From CAZYTM01 sp964649725 (GTDB lineage Bacteria; Desulfobacterota; Desulfuromonadia; Geobacterales; Geobacteraceae), in the NCBI GenBank assembly GCA_964649725.1, contig CAZYTM010000001.1:310001-374000 (forward strand): DNA of 64,000 bases, in the 5' to 3' direction. The notes below the pieces were generated by a model. The model made no database searches. It was given only the letters and a program-made list of their open reading frames with translations, and was not told where the DNA came from. Below are positions 33,202 to 40,467 of this stretch, piece after piece; position 1 is the first letter of the stretch, and every line of letters starts with the position of its first letter. The position numbers were made by a program, and so were the translations under genes.

Positions 33202-35277
33202 CTACTCCATCTTCGATGTTATTGATTCGTTTTTGCCTGGAAATAGATGCCATACCGCATTGATCGAGAGCATAATATTCTCTGTGACTTCCTCTCTCCA
33301 TGGGCTAAAATCGTTCTCCTGAAGGAATTGCTCATTCGCCGTTTCGAAAGTGGTTTGATCTGCGTTTGCTGTTCCAATTAAGAAACCGCAGACCCACGAG
33401 GTTTCGTAAAGTGCGGTCATAGGAAGAACAAGTAGTAGGATCGAGAAGATATTAACTTTTTGTTCTAGCGTGGTTTCAGTATGCTCAATAGCGGTTGCTG
33501 CTGCCGCACGAGCAATGGCCTCTATGATCGTACTTCGGCCTTCTTTGAGGAAGGATAATAGCCCCTCTATAGAATCTCCGCCATCGCGTTCCAATGTTTT
33601 TTCTAGTTTCACAAAAGCATCTGCAAAAGCAAACCAGAGATGACGGTAGCCGTATTTCTCCTCTTCATTAGGATAAAATTGTAAGTAAAATTCCAGAGGC
33701 TTAACTCTGCGGTAACTATAATATTTGTGGCTCTCTTGAACAAACGCACAAATCTCTTCAACTGAATATGTTTCCAAATCTTTTGGGGAAAATGTATGTA
33801 CACAAGAAAGTGTAGATATTGCGGTTGCCAAATGGTTGTAGGCGAGGTCTCTTTTGTTCTGAGATAGCGCTATTTCAGCCAATTCAAGCATTGAACCTAC
33901 TTCGCTGGGGTCAACCTGAACTCGCAACCTGAAAAACTTTTCGGCATCTTCCGCATGCCGAGTATCCTGCCTCCAGAGGGTACTTAGAACTGATGCCTTA
34001 AGGTTGATGAGCTGAGCATGAGCCGGAGCCTTGACTAATCCCTTCTGAATTGCTTGCAATGCTTCCTCTAAGCGGTGTAGTTTCATGAGACAGAACGCTT
34101 CCCACCAGTAAACATGAGGCCAGCGAAAGCCTATATCTTCCCCCAATTCTAGTGCTTGTTGCAGAAGAGAAAGAGCATCATCAAACCGTTCATATACTAA
34201 TGCTAGTGTATTCGCTTTACTCACGATAGCTTCAGGCAGAGAAGGGTTAAGCTGCAAAGCCCGCTCATAACATGAAAGCTCCTCCTCATGGTCTTTTAAC
34301 TCATAAAAACAACTGCCGAGGTTCTTCCATGTTTCTGCGATATTATCATTGAATGCTAAAGATTCCTTATATGCGTCGCGGGCTGCCTCGTAATCACCTA
34401 ATCCGCTTAAAGCATTTGCGTAGTTGTAATAAGCGTAATAGTCTGAAGCACTCGCAAGTAAGCCTTCGAAAATAGTACTAGATTGTAAAATCATTACTCT
34501 TGACGAACTCTCGACTCCATGCTCGCAAAGGATACACCCCTTGATTGTCATAGCCCGCTCGTCCGAAGGATTCAGTCGAAGTGACTCCTCAATGTATCGT
34601 AATGCTTCCTTATAATTTCCCCGCTTGTAACAGCACCAAGCCATTGCGGCCCAAGCTGCATAATATGGTGGCCCTTCAGGGTTTTCAGGTGCTTCTACAA
34701 CGCGACGTAGATGAACAAGAGCTTCCTCGTATTGGGGCTCACCATAAACTAAAGCCCAAAGCTGTTCAGCCTTAATGTCGTCAATCGGAGGAAGATTCTG
34801 GAGTGGTTCGAATTGTTTCCCGGAAGCAATTTCGGTTGCACCAAGGTATCGTTCGGCAAGACCAGGGTGAACCTCTTCCAAAACATGACGAAGAAATTCT
34901 CTGTCAAAAACTTCAAAGATCCAACCATACTTGGAGCGAATCTCGACTGTAAGGGCATCACGCTTCGCACCGGTTACCGTCTTTCGCGTGACGAATACAT
35001 AACGGCTTATAGAATGTCCATTTTGCTTTACCTTCTCAAGCTCTCGTCGGAGCTTTGCTTCCCACCGATCCTCCAATGTGTACTGAAAAAAAACTTTTTC
35101 AGATCCCTTACCGTCACCCAAAAACACCGTGGCCTCAGCGTCACGCCCCCGATCAGCAGTTTTGCCAATTGGTACAATGCGCCTGAACCCCCAGCGATAC
35201 ATCAATGATGTGCATAGGCGCTCAAATGCAAAACTGTCAGTCTCATTGTCAATTAGCCAAAGGACTTGGCTCTTCAA
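33202..35277 (-). CDS. Cassette 6: PD-(D/E)XK-like nuclease domain fused to TPR repeats
   Basis: A 691-residue protein, by far the largest cassette product. Residues about 12-150 look like a restriction-endonuclease-like fold: FAFERLCTSLMYRWGF, then TADRGRDAEA (Asp46, Glu48), then FFQYTLEDRWEAKL (Gln65, Lys75). From about residue 180 to 520 runs a solenoid of TPR units (YAAWAAMAWCCYKRGNYKEA, SGLGDYEAARDAYKESLAFN and others), ending in a helical C-terminal domain. This architecture recalls defence-type proteins in which a sensor solenoid controls a nuclease. The start is TTG 35277 after GAGGTGATAA; the nuclease motifs begin too early for the next ATG. Confidence 0.72.
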   Translation of the reverse strand: MKSQVLWLIDNETDSFAFERLCTSLMYRWGFRRIVPIGKTADRGRDAEATVFLGDGKGSEKVFFQYTLEDRWEAKLRRELEKVKQNGHSISRYVFVTRKTVTGAKRDALTVEIRSKYGWIFEVFDREFLRHVLEEVHPGLAERYLGATEIASGKQFEPLQNLPPIDDIKAEQLWALVYGEPQYEEALVHLRRVVEAPENPEGPPYYAAWAAMAWCCYKRGNYKEALRYIEESLRLNPSDERAMTIKGCILCEHGVESSSRVMILQSSTIFEGLLASASDYYAYYNYANALSGLGDYEAARDAYKESLAFNDNIAETWKNLGSCFYELKDHEEELSCYERALQLNPSLPEAIVSKANTLALVYERFDDALSLLQQALELGEDIGFRWPHVYWWEAFCLMKLHRLEEALQAIQKGLVKAPAHAQLINLKASVLSTLWRQDTRHAEDAEKFFRLRVQVDPSEVGSMLELAEIALSQNKRDLAYNHLATAISTLSCVHTFSPKDLETYSVEEICAFVQESHKYYSYRRVKPLEFYLQFYPNEEEKYGYRHLWFAFADAFVKLEKTLERDGGDSIEGLLSFLKEGRSTIIEAIARAAAATAIEHTETTLEQKVNIFSILLLVLPMTALYETSWVCGFLIGTANADQTTFETANEQFLQENDFSPWREEVTENIMLSINAVWHLFPGKNESITSKME

Positions 35278-35296
35278 TTATCACCTCGGTAGTTTT

Positions 35297-35347
35297 TGCC
35301 AACAAGCCTGACCGGCCTGCTTTTTAGGCCGGTGGCGCTAGTTGATC
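35297..35347 (-). repeat. attC5
   Basis: TGCCAAC (35297-35303) and GTTGATC (35341-35347) bound the stem GACCGGCCT / AGGCCGGTG. GTTGATC matches 7/7 the half-site at attC4. The stop codon of the cassette 5 gene overlaps the box. Confidence 0.88.
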
Positions 35348-36267
35348 TATTTCTTTGAAAAAACAATATTGTGAAACTTATCCCAGAAATTGGGAATCGT
35401 ACTGTAGATGCGTTTTTCTGCATGAAAGTCTTTAGGATAACTAATCGTTTCAAAGTGTGCTACACCGTCTGCAACGCTAGTTTGCTTGTACTTGTGGTAG
35501 TGTGTGAACGACGAGAATCCGTAACTCCCAGAGATGGAAACTTTAATTCTGAAACGACTTTTATCATCGTCCTCTTGTACATCCTTGTCATTAGCTCTGG
35601 CGAGCCTTAACTGGTCTGCCAGACGTCCCGTTTTGTCATCAAAGCTGATACTAAAATCATGATTACCGATTGGTGGTAATGCATCAATTTTGTCGAGCAC
35701 GACATGATTTGATACACCATTCTTTTCTGTATGCTCTGACATTACGATTCTGATTTCTGGATTGATCAGTTTTGCTCTGTTCACATTTATAATCCTGAAA
35801 CATAGCTTCGCAGTCTGAGGGTTATAAATAATTTTATTAGAAAGAATTATCGTGTTTCTTGGATACAGCATTTTCATAAATGCTATTGATACAAATATCG
35901 CAAAAAGAGCAGTAGATATCATGATCTGTATCATTACAGTTACCTTCCCGAAGGTGTTTTTGGGAGAATAGTCACCGTAACCTACAGTGCTTGCTGTAAC
36001 TGCTGAGAAATACAATGCATCAATAAAAGTCTCTCTTGGTTTTTTTACTTCCGTTGGCTTGGGAGTAGTTGTGCTCGTCTGAGCCGTCACTTTGCAGTCA
36101 CAATGACTAATCGGTTCCGTTAATGGCACGAAAAAGAAATACACTGAAGCAAATGTGAATATAATCAGCAGATAGGTTGTCACCAAGTAGAAGAAAAACT
36201 TCCAGCTTGGAGTTTGACGAATCGTTTCAAGCCAATTCATTTTTGTCGTTTTAGGTGCTTCCATCAT
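35347..36267 (-). CDS. Cassette 5: Kir-like potassium channel
   Basis: A 306-residue membrane protein. Two transmembrane helices (about residues 24-48 and 112-132) surround a pore loop with the full K+ selectivity filter TVGYGD at residues 94-99. The long extracellular stretch before the pore has a Thr-rich segment and two Cys. The C-terminal 170 residues are beta-rich (KLCFRIINVNRAKLINPEIRIVM, HDFSISFDDKTG), resembling the cytoplasmic domain of inward-rectifier channels. Ion channels are unusual cassette cargo. ATG-ATG start after AAGGA. Confidence 0.78.
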   Translation of the reverse strand: MMEAPKTTKMNWLETIRQTPSWKFFFYLVTTYLLIIFTFASVYFFFVPLTEPISHCDCKVTAQTSTTTPKPTEVKKPRETFIDALYFSAVTASTVGYGDYSPKNTFGKVTVMIQIMISTALFAIFVSIAFMKMLYPRNTIILSNKIIYNPQTAKLCFRIINVNRAKLINPEIRIVMSEHTEKNGVSNHVVLDKIDALPPIGNHDFSISFDDKTGRLADQLRLARANDKDVQEDDDKSRFRIKVSISGSYGFSSFTHYHKYKQTSVADGVAHFETISYPKDFHAEKRIYSTIPNFWDKFHNIVFSKK

Positions 36268-36282
36268 AATTCCTTTTCATCA

Positions 36283-36344
36283 GATCAACGGGGTCGGCGT
36301 TGACCCGCCCGTCTTTTGGGCGGCGTCTAACGACGTGGTTGGGA
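36283..36344 (-). repeat. attC4
   Basis: GATCAAC (36283-36289) and GTTGGGA (36338-36344) flank an imperfect stem around a GTCTTTT loop. GTTGGGA is identical to the half-site at attC3 (7/7). Confidence 0.88.
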
Positions 36345-36401
36345 ATCGAGATTTCAAATCATTCCACTCACGCGTCAGCTCAAATTTGCAATGGCGCTGA
36401 T

Positions 36402-36803
36402 TCACTGCACCGATTTGTACCATAAACAAATTCCAACCAAAATTCCAGCACTCAACCCTAGTGGGCCATAGAGGATAAAAGCTAATGGTGTCTGCGGACT
36501 GGGTTCAATTATTGAGAAAAATATAACTAGTACGAATGCTATTCCAACGCCATATACTGCCCATCTTAAGGAAAGTGAGAGGTAGCTCATAAATGCCTCG
36601 CTTATTCTTTTCTTTAACAAATGAGCGGTATGAAAGAACGTAATTATACTTGCCGGAATTACAAAAAGAGGTGAAAAGATCATGACCTTCACAAAGAAGG
36701 ACAAAATATGTGTATTGATCCTTTGATAATTCTGAGTCAATAATACAGACGAGAGTAAGACACCAGCGATAATAGCAATTGGCAAATATGGTTTTTTTAT
36801 CAT
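36402..36803 (-). CDS. Cassette 4, second gene: membrane protein
   Basis: A 133-residue protein with four predicted membrane helices (about residues 7-22, 34-60, 78-100 and 107-128). No family is recognised. The ATG at 36803 lies about 20 bp after the stop of the acyl-carrier-like gene in the same cassette, so the two share a transcript and may act together. The distance from its stop to attC4 is about 60 bp, longer than in most cassettes here. Confidence 0.62.
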   Translation of the reverse strand: MIKKPYLPIAIIAGVLLSSVLLTQNYQRINTHILSFFVKVMIFSPLFVIPASIITFFHTAHLLKKRISEAFMSYLSLSLRWAVYGVGIAFVLVIFFSIIEPSPQTPLAFILYGPLGLSAGILVGICLWYKSVQ

Positions 36804-36823
36804 CTATTCATTTTCCTTACAGA

Positions 36824-37251
36824 TCAGGCAGTCTCCTTAACCTTTCTCCACACTAGTTCGATAATTTCCCGGACTGTCTGTGCATTTGTCGCCTCTTCGT
36901 CAGTAATTTTTATTTTGAATTTTTGTTCCAAAGCACAGACAACCTCAACGTCAGCCATAGAGTCGAAGTTCCAGAAGAAGCTTAGATTTTTCGAGAAATC
37001 ATCTGAATCCACCATGCGGGAAAGATCTGCGTCCAATTGCTCTTCCAGCAATTTCTTAACACCCACAACGACCTCTTCGGGTACTCCAGAAGTCTTGAAA
37101 AAGGCAGCATAGAAGTCTGTAGGTGATTGCTGCTGTCGGTCTGCAAAAGCGTCTTCAATCTTTTTTTCTTTTCAGAGGCTTCGTCACGAGGCAGGCGAAG
37201 AACTGCAATGGCCGCTACAATTCCAGCTAATAATGTGAGTATCATCTTCAT
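36824..37251 (-). pseudogene. Cassette 4, first gene: acyl-carrier-protein-like, frameshifted at an A7 run
   Basis: Two overlapping frames together make one plausible protein of about 142 residues. Frame one starts at ATG 37251 with a membrane anchor (MKMILTLLAGIVAAIAVLRL) and runs to a run of seven A on the minus strand (37161-37167). Adding one A joins it to the second frame, which continues KIEDAFADRQQ, FYAAFFKTSGVPEEVV and then the carrier domain with the candidate phosphopantetheine Ser in FDSMADVEVV and ALEQKFKIKITDEEA. As sequenced the reading frame is broken. Transcriptional slippage, phase variation, a sequencing error or true decay could each explain it. A GTG inside could still start the carrier domain alone. 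Confidence 0.68.
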
Positions 37252-37258
37252 ATATTTT

Positions 37259-37310
37259 TCCCAACGGCTCTCGGGATGACCAACTCGTCTGGTCTATTCC
37301 GGTGTTGGCT
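37259..37310 (-). repeat. attC3
   Basis: TCCCAAC (37259-37265) and GTTGGCT (37304-37310) with a short stem GGGATGACC / GGTCTATTCC. GTTGGCT matches 6/7 the half-site at attC2. The cassette 3 stop codon lies within the site. Confidence 0.85.
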
Positions 37311-38031
37311 CAGGCCTATCTTCGGTACTCTGCTGGGCAGCAGCTTCTACCTCAAGCTGCTCGACTTCCTCCATCCATACCTTATTCTCCGCAGCAATAT
37401 CAGATTGAGTATATAAGATCACTTTTAATCTGTTGTAACCGGAGGACAGATGACCAATGTTTTTTTCAATTTTTTCTAAAGATGACGCTATTGAATGCAA
37501 AGGCGGTGTTCCTAATGTGCGAAGTCCTTCAAAAACTGAAAAATCTAGCAGGTATTGCTCCTCTGAGTTTTCACCAGAGCTGGTTTTGTATTTTATTTTG
37601 ACTTCTATTGCAGCTTTTCGCTTTTGTTCATAGTTATCAGCCATGCTTGTCAAAAATGATTTGACGGCTTGCCCTGGCGATAAATATGGAATTCCTCTTT
37701 TTAAGAATCCTAACTTATCAATCGTTTCTATCAGCTTTTTGTCGCATTCTTCTGGGCTTACAATGCTAATCTCGAATTGAATATCAAAAGCTGGGCCGAC
37801 ACCCTCGTTTCGAACAACCAGATCGATTAAATTCACCCATTTTTCACTCACGGACAGGCTAATGGACACTCGTGCATCTGTCTGCGCTTTTCGCATTCTC
37901 CGGGTCTCTGTTACGAGCTTCCATGTAAGAATCGAGTATACGACAGTAGCCGCGGTAACAATTGCCGAAAAAACTATGCTCAAGGCCCCGGAGTTGCTAT
38001 TCAAGAATTTTATGGTTTCAGTGATATCCAC
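37294..38031 (-). CDS. Cassette 3: membrane-anchored hypothetical protein
   Basis: A 245-residue protein with one membrane helix at about residues 15-37 followed by a basic stretch (KLVTETRRMRKAQ). A beta-rich domain follows (RVSISLSVSEKWVNLIDLVVRNEG, GPAFDIQFEISIVSP), a layout often seen in proteins with a single anchor and an Ig-like cytoplasmic part. The last 60 residues look like coiled coil (IASSLEKIEKNIGHLSS) and end in an acidic tail. No family is named. The start is GTG 38031, five nt after AGAGG. Confidence 0.65.
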   Translation of the reverse strand: MDITETIKFLNSNSGALSIVFSAIVTAATVVYSILTWKLVTETRRMRKAQTDARVSISLSVSEKWVNLIDLVVRNEGVGPAFDIQFEISIVSPEECDKKLIETIDKLGFLKRGIPYLSPGQAVKSFLTSMADNYEQKRKAAIEVKIKYKTSSGENSEEQYLLDFSVFEGLRTLGTPPLHSIASSLEKIEKNIGHLSSGYNRLKVILYTQSDIAAENKVWMEEVEQLEVEAAAQQSTEDRPEPTPE

Positions 38032-38050
38032 ATTGTCCTCTTATGTTTAT

Positions 38051-38104
38051 TGCCAACGGGCCAAGGGTTCACCTGCTCCGGCAGGTGTAACCCGTTGGTT
38101 ATGC
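38051..38104 (-). repeat. attC2
   Basis: TGCCAAC (38051-38057) and GTTATGC (38098-38104) bound the stem GGGTTCACCTGC / GCAGGTGTAACCC. GTTATGC matches 7/7 the half-site at attC1. Confidence 0.88.
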
Positions 38105-38111
38105 GCTTTCC

Positions 38112-38546
38112 TCACTCTGTAAAGGACATGAGATGAAAAACACATTTTACAAACTTCCCCTTTTGTGTTTCTTCGGGGGGCATTTCATCGGCAGCGTCAA
38201 GTATTGCTTGCTCCCAATTTATATTCTCGCATTGGTTGCAGTATTCCAGCACTGCTCTATCAAACCTGCTTTTGCTGAGATACGGGATTGTCGGTCTGAA
38301 TTCGAGGGCTGCTTGTTTTATGGTGGGGGCGGTATTTCTAATTCTTGTATAAATTTCTTGGTTCCAAAATTCATTGACCAGAACAACTTCTTTAAGTTCA
38401 GTCAACACGGTATTTCTGAATATACTGGCAGCGGCGACATATTCTTTTCGTCTATCCCTTCCGATAGCAAGGAAATGGCCTGCAAGGAATCCGATTGCCG
38501 CTGTAAAGGCGGGATGTGTCAATGTGTTAATAAGGAACTCCGCCAA
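38112..38546 (-). CDS. Cassette 2: small membrane-anchored protein
   Basis: A 144-residue protein. Residues about 10-28 (HPAFTAAIGFLAGHFLAIG) form a single N-terminal membrane segment followed by basic residues (RDRRKEY) and a helical cytoplasmic part. Conserved-looking features include LTELKEVV and FRPTIPYLSKSRFDRAV. I recognise no family. The start is TTG 38546 after GAGGTGATAAC, the same initiation context as the cassette 6 gene. Confidence 0.62.
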   Translation of the reverse strand: MAEFLINTLTHPAFTAAIGFLAGHFLAIGRDRRKEYVAAASIFRNTVLTELKEVVLVNEFWNQEIYTRIRNTAPTIKQAALEFRPTIPYLSKSRFDRAVLEYCNQCENINWEQAILDAADEMPPEETQKGKFVKCVFHLMSFTE

Positions 38547-38621
38547 GTTATCACCTCGTTGTCATTCGCATTTATTGGGTGTTTGGGAATGGCGACAATC
38601 ATCAGACTTTATTATTTTTTC

Positions 38622-38681
38622 GCATAACGTTGTGGGGGCGCACCAGCGCGTCAGCGTCTGTGTGCCGCCGCCTAGTTGGAA
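38622..38681 (-). repeat. attC1
   Basis: GCATAAC (38622-38628) and GTTGGAA (38675-38681) flank a GC-rich imperfect stem. GTTGGAA matches 7/7 the box at 39423-39429, the start of the array. Confidence 0.88.
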
Positions 38682-38697
38682 CTCAGCCTTTGATCGC

Positions 38698-38970
38698 TCA
38701 GGTTTTTTGGAGCAACAGAAACAAGATTCTCCCGCCAATCACTAGCAACAAGAAAATAAAAAACAGCAACATTCTAAAGAGGAAAATGTACTTCAGCGGA
38801 ATTGATGCCAGTGGCAAGGTGAAAAGCTTCAAAATATGTCTTTTGCTTTTACAATCAGGTTGTCCACAGAAAGGACAGATAAATGGCGGCTTCACTTCCG
38901 ATTTTCGTTCGTGAAGTGGATTTGTGCAGTCCTTTTTGCCACAATCTAAACAATTCTCATTCTCTTCCAA
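38698..38970 (-). CDS. Cassette 1, second gene: zinc-ribbon membrane protein
   Basis: A 90-residue protein. The N-terminal half has two Cys clusters (CLDCGKKDC and CPFCGQPDC), which look like a zinc-binding fold. The C-terminal half is a membrane segment pair (FTLPLASIPLKYIFLF, LLFFIFLLLVIGG). The start is TTG 38970, seven nt after GGAGG. The gene overlaps the upstream gene by 25 nt. Function unknown. Confidence 0.62.
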   Translation of the reverse strand: MEENENCLDCGKKDCTNPLHERKSEVKPPFICPFCGQPDCKSKRHILKLFTLPLASIPLKYIFLFRMLLFFIFLLLVIGGRILFLLLQKT

Positions 38971-39413
38971 GAGTCGTCCTCCGGTTGTCCCTCTGTCGGA
39001 CTAAAGTCTGTCTCTGCTGGAAGTTTAACTGAGAGAGTGCCCAACAATTTGCCTTCTTGTACTTCAATGCAACACGCAACAAAGTTTTCTGAAGTTGACG
39101 TATACATCAAACCCTGCTCACCGTGCTTCAACTTCGTCACAACTGTCGGGGTCCAAAATGTGCAAACAGAAAAATACCAATGTTGTTCATTTGCTTGAAT
39201 GTCGAAGTTCCAGGCATCCGGTCTGAGCCCAAATTTGGCGGGGATTGGAATGAAATTTATTGTTACTTCAATTGGTGCGCTCGTGCTTCTAGCCGTTTTC
39301 GCAAGCGCACGTACTTTCCAATCGCGAATAGCTTGAGAAACTATCAATCTCCAGCAAATCATCGCCAAGCCGAAAGCAAAACATCCCGTCAGAAATATAA
39401 GTTCGATTCTCAT
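38946..39413 (-). CDS. Cassette 1, first gene: membrane-anchored hypothetical protein
   Basis: A 155-residue protein with one N-terminal membrane helix (residues about 4-24, LIFLTGCFAFGLAMICW) and a soluble domain of beta-rich appearance (PIEVTINFIPIPAKFGLRP, WNFDIQANEQHWYFSVCTFW). No family is recognised. Its ATG is about 10 nt after the array's first recombination box, with GGAAAG as a weak ribosome-binding site. As the first gene of the array it would be the most recently inserted cassette if insertion occurred at the attI-like end. Confidence 0.65.
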   Translation of the reverse strand: MRIELIFLTGCFAFGLAMICWRLIVSQAIRDWKVRALAKTARSTSAPIEVTINFIPIPAKFGLRPDAWNFDIQANEQHWYFSVCTFWTPTVVTKLKHGEQGLMYTSTSENFVACCIEVQEGKLLGTLSVKLPAETDFSPTEGQPEDDSWKRMRIV

Positions 39414-39422
39414 TTTTTATCT

Positions 39423-39452
39423 TTCCAACTTGTAATTGAGCAGTTAGAGTAA
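39423..39452 (-). other. attI-like primary recombination site
   Basis: On the minus strand the array opens with GTTGGAA (39429-39423), the same seven bases as the cassette 1 attC box. Upstream of it there is no attC palindrome, only AT-rich sequence (CAATTACAA next to the box), as expected for an attI rather than another attC. No integrase gene is next to it. Confidence 0.5.
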
Positions 39453-39650
39453 GTTCCTTATATAGGCTGTCGGTTCCCTTTATAAGAGAAATGTTGCTTA
39501 TATAGGGTGTTATTGTTGTTCCTTATACAGGTAATTTTGGCCGATTTTTTACTTATCCTACAAGTTTCTCATATAAGTAACTTGTTGCTTATATGAGACG
39601 CCAAGATTGTACTGGATTTAACCGTTTAAAGTCACTTATATAAGCAACTC
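39452..39650. repeat. Cluster of TTATATAAG-type repeats
   Basis: About seven variants of CTTATATAAG or TTATATAGG occur in 200 bp. One pair forms a perfect 11-bp inverted repeat (TCTCATATAAG 39567-39577, CTTATATGAGA 39588-39598), and CTTATATAAG at 39635-39644 is a palindrome. The spacing and repetition suggest binding sites for a protein, possibly the 118-aa product next door or a recombinase. Confidence 0.6.
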
Positions 39651-39659
39651 TTAGTCTTT

Positions 39660-40016
39660 TCAGACATCCTCCAATATTCTCTCTTCCAACTCGATATCGC
39701 CACGAATTGCACCGAATGACACCTGCCAGAGCTTTTCTTCAGGGTTCCATCTACCACCCACTCTTTTCAACTTTTCCCGTAACACCTTCTCGCTATACGC
39801 TACTATCACGGAGACCATATCCGCATCACGATAGCTTGCAGAACCCTTCGCACTCTTTTCATCGACTATAATTTCGACGGTCTTCAACCGGACACCGCGG
39901 ACTGCATCATAGCGGTAACGTACACAGAGGAGCGATTCTCCGAACTTCTCCACGAGCCGTTTTGTACCCTTCTGTCCAGGTTTCAGATGTGTCTGAGTCT
40001 TCATATCCTTGAACAT
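39660..40016 (-). CDS. Conserved-looking hypothetical protein, 118 aa
   Basis: A basic 118-residue protein. The first half has LKPGQKGTKRLVEKFG and LLCVRYRYDAVRGVRLKTVEIIVDE. The second half has VSVIVAYSEKVLREKLKRVGGRWNPEEKLWQVSF. A decayed copy of this second half is present at 42792-42899, so the family seems to be repeated in the genome. The start ATG 40016 follows AAGGAG by 7 nt. It lies upstream of the cassette array on the same strand with the TTATATAAG repeats between, so its promoter could drive cassette expression. Function unknown. Confidence 0.7.
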   Translation of the reverse strand: MFKDMKTQTHLKPGQKGTKRLVEKFGESLLCVRYRYDAVRGVRLKTVEIIVDEKSAKGSASYRDADMVSVIVAYSEKVLREKLKRVGGRWNPEEKLWQVSFGAIRGDIELEERILEDV

Positions 40017-40099
40017 TTACGCACTCCTTCCTTGAGTTGTCCTCAGAGCAAGAAAAATAAGGGTCACCTGACCCCTGTGTCACCTCGCGGGAGGCCAGG

Positions 40100-40144
40100 G
40101 GACGTAGTTAAGTTGGTAAACCCAAAACTATCTTAACAACGTCC
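40100..40144. repeat. Inverted repeat element
   Basis: GGACGTAGTTAAG (40100-40112) and CTTAACAACGTCC (40132-40144) pair with one mismatch. It may be another REP-type unit. The nearby GGGTCACCTGACCCC (from 40070) is a smaller palindrome of the same style as the element at 31225. Confidence 0.5.
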
Positions 40145-40221
40145 TGCTGGAATTAAGTGGTCTCCATCTGGATTAAAAAAAGGCTTTGTATGCCCCTTTA
40201 TTCGCTTCGTGTTTCGTCCAG

Positions 40222-40467
40222 CTACGCCGCCTCTCTCCACTCGTCCGTCCACTGCCGTTTAGCTTCATCTATCCGCACAAATAGAGATACTACCCTGTTT
40301 GCCTCTTTCCGGGCTGCATCAATTCGCTTATAGTCTTCGATCTTCTTGCCGCGGGCAACCATTTCACGAAGCAGTAACTCGTTTGACTTGCTCATTACGA
40401 CCTTTCCACTCTCCCACTTTGAGACCTGAGAGCGGTCGCTATGCATATTCTCGGCAACGACGTCTTT
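40222..40467 (-). pseudogene. XRE-type HTH regulator remnant, N terminus lost
   Basis: The frame ending at 40222 encodes DVVAENMHSDRSQVSKWESGK, the second half of an XRE helix-turn-helix, then about 50 further residues. The first half of the HTH is absent. Upstream the frame runs straight into the REPIN-like palindrome that begins at 40468, so that element's insertion or an associated deletion truncated the gene. An ATG inside the HTH could still be used, but the product would lack DNA-binding function. Antitoxins of HigA/MqsA type look similar; no toxin gene is left. Confidence 0.6.

Larger units (their letters stand above)
30795..39429 (-). mobile_element. Integron gene-cassette array lacking an integrase (CALIN-like), ten cassettes
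   Basis: Ten short gene units, all read on the minus strand, are separated by imperfect palindromes of 51-75 bp that begin with AAC-type and end with GTT-type boxes. Reading on the minus strand, the R'' box of each cassette's own attC matches the R' half-site at the other end of that cassette. Seven of nine match 7/7 (for example GTTGGGA at attC3 and attC4, GTTGATC at attC4 and attC5). Two match 6/7. This is expected only if each unit was once a circular cassette. The genes are small, mostly without neighbours of related function, and look AT-richer than the flanks. No tyrosine integrase gene lies inside or beside the array. Confidence 0.88.

Noticed and set aside
30795..38681. Inter-gene hairpins in the accessory block as intrinsic terminators
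   Set aside because: They lack T-runs, have conserved AAC/GTT ends and show cassette-wise complementarity, which fits attC sites far better.
39452..39650. TTATATAAG repeats as a CRISPR array
   Set aside because: Repeat units are only about 10 bp, imperfect and irregularly spaced, with no spacers of constant length and no cas genes.
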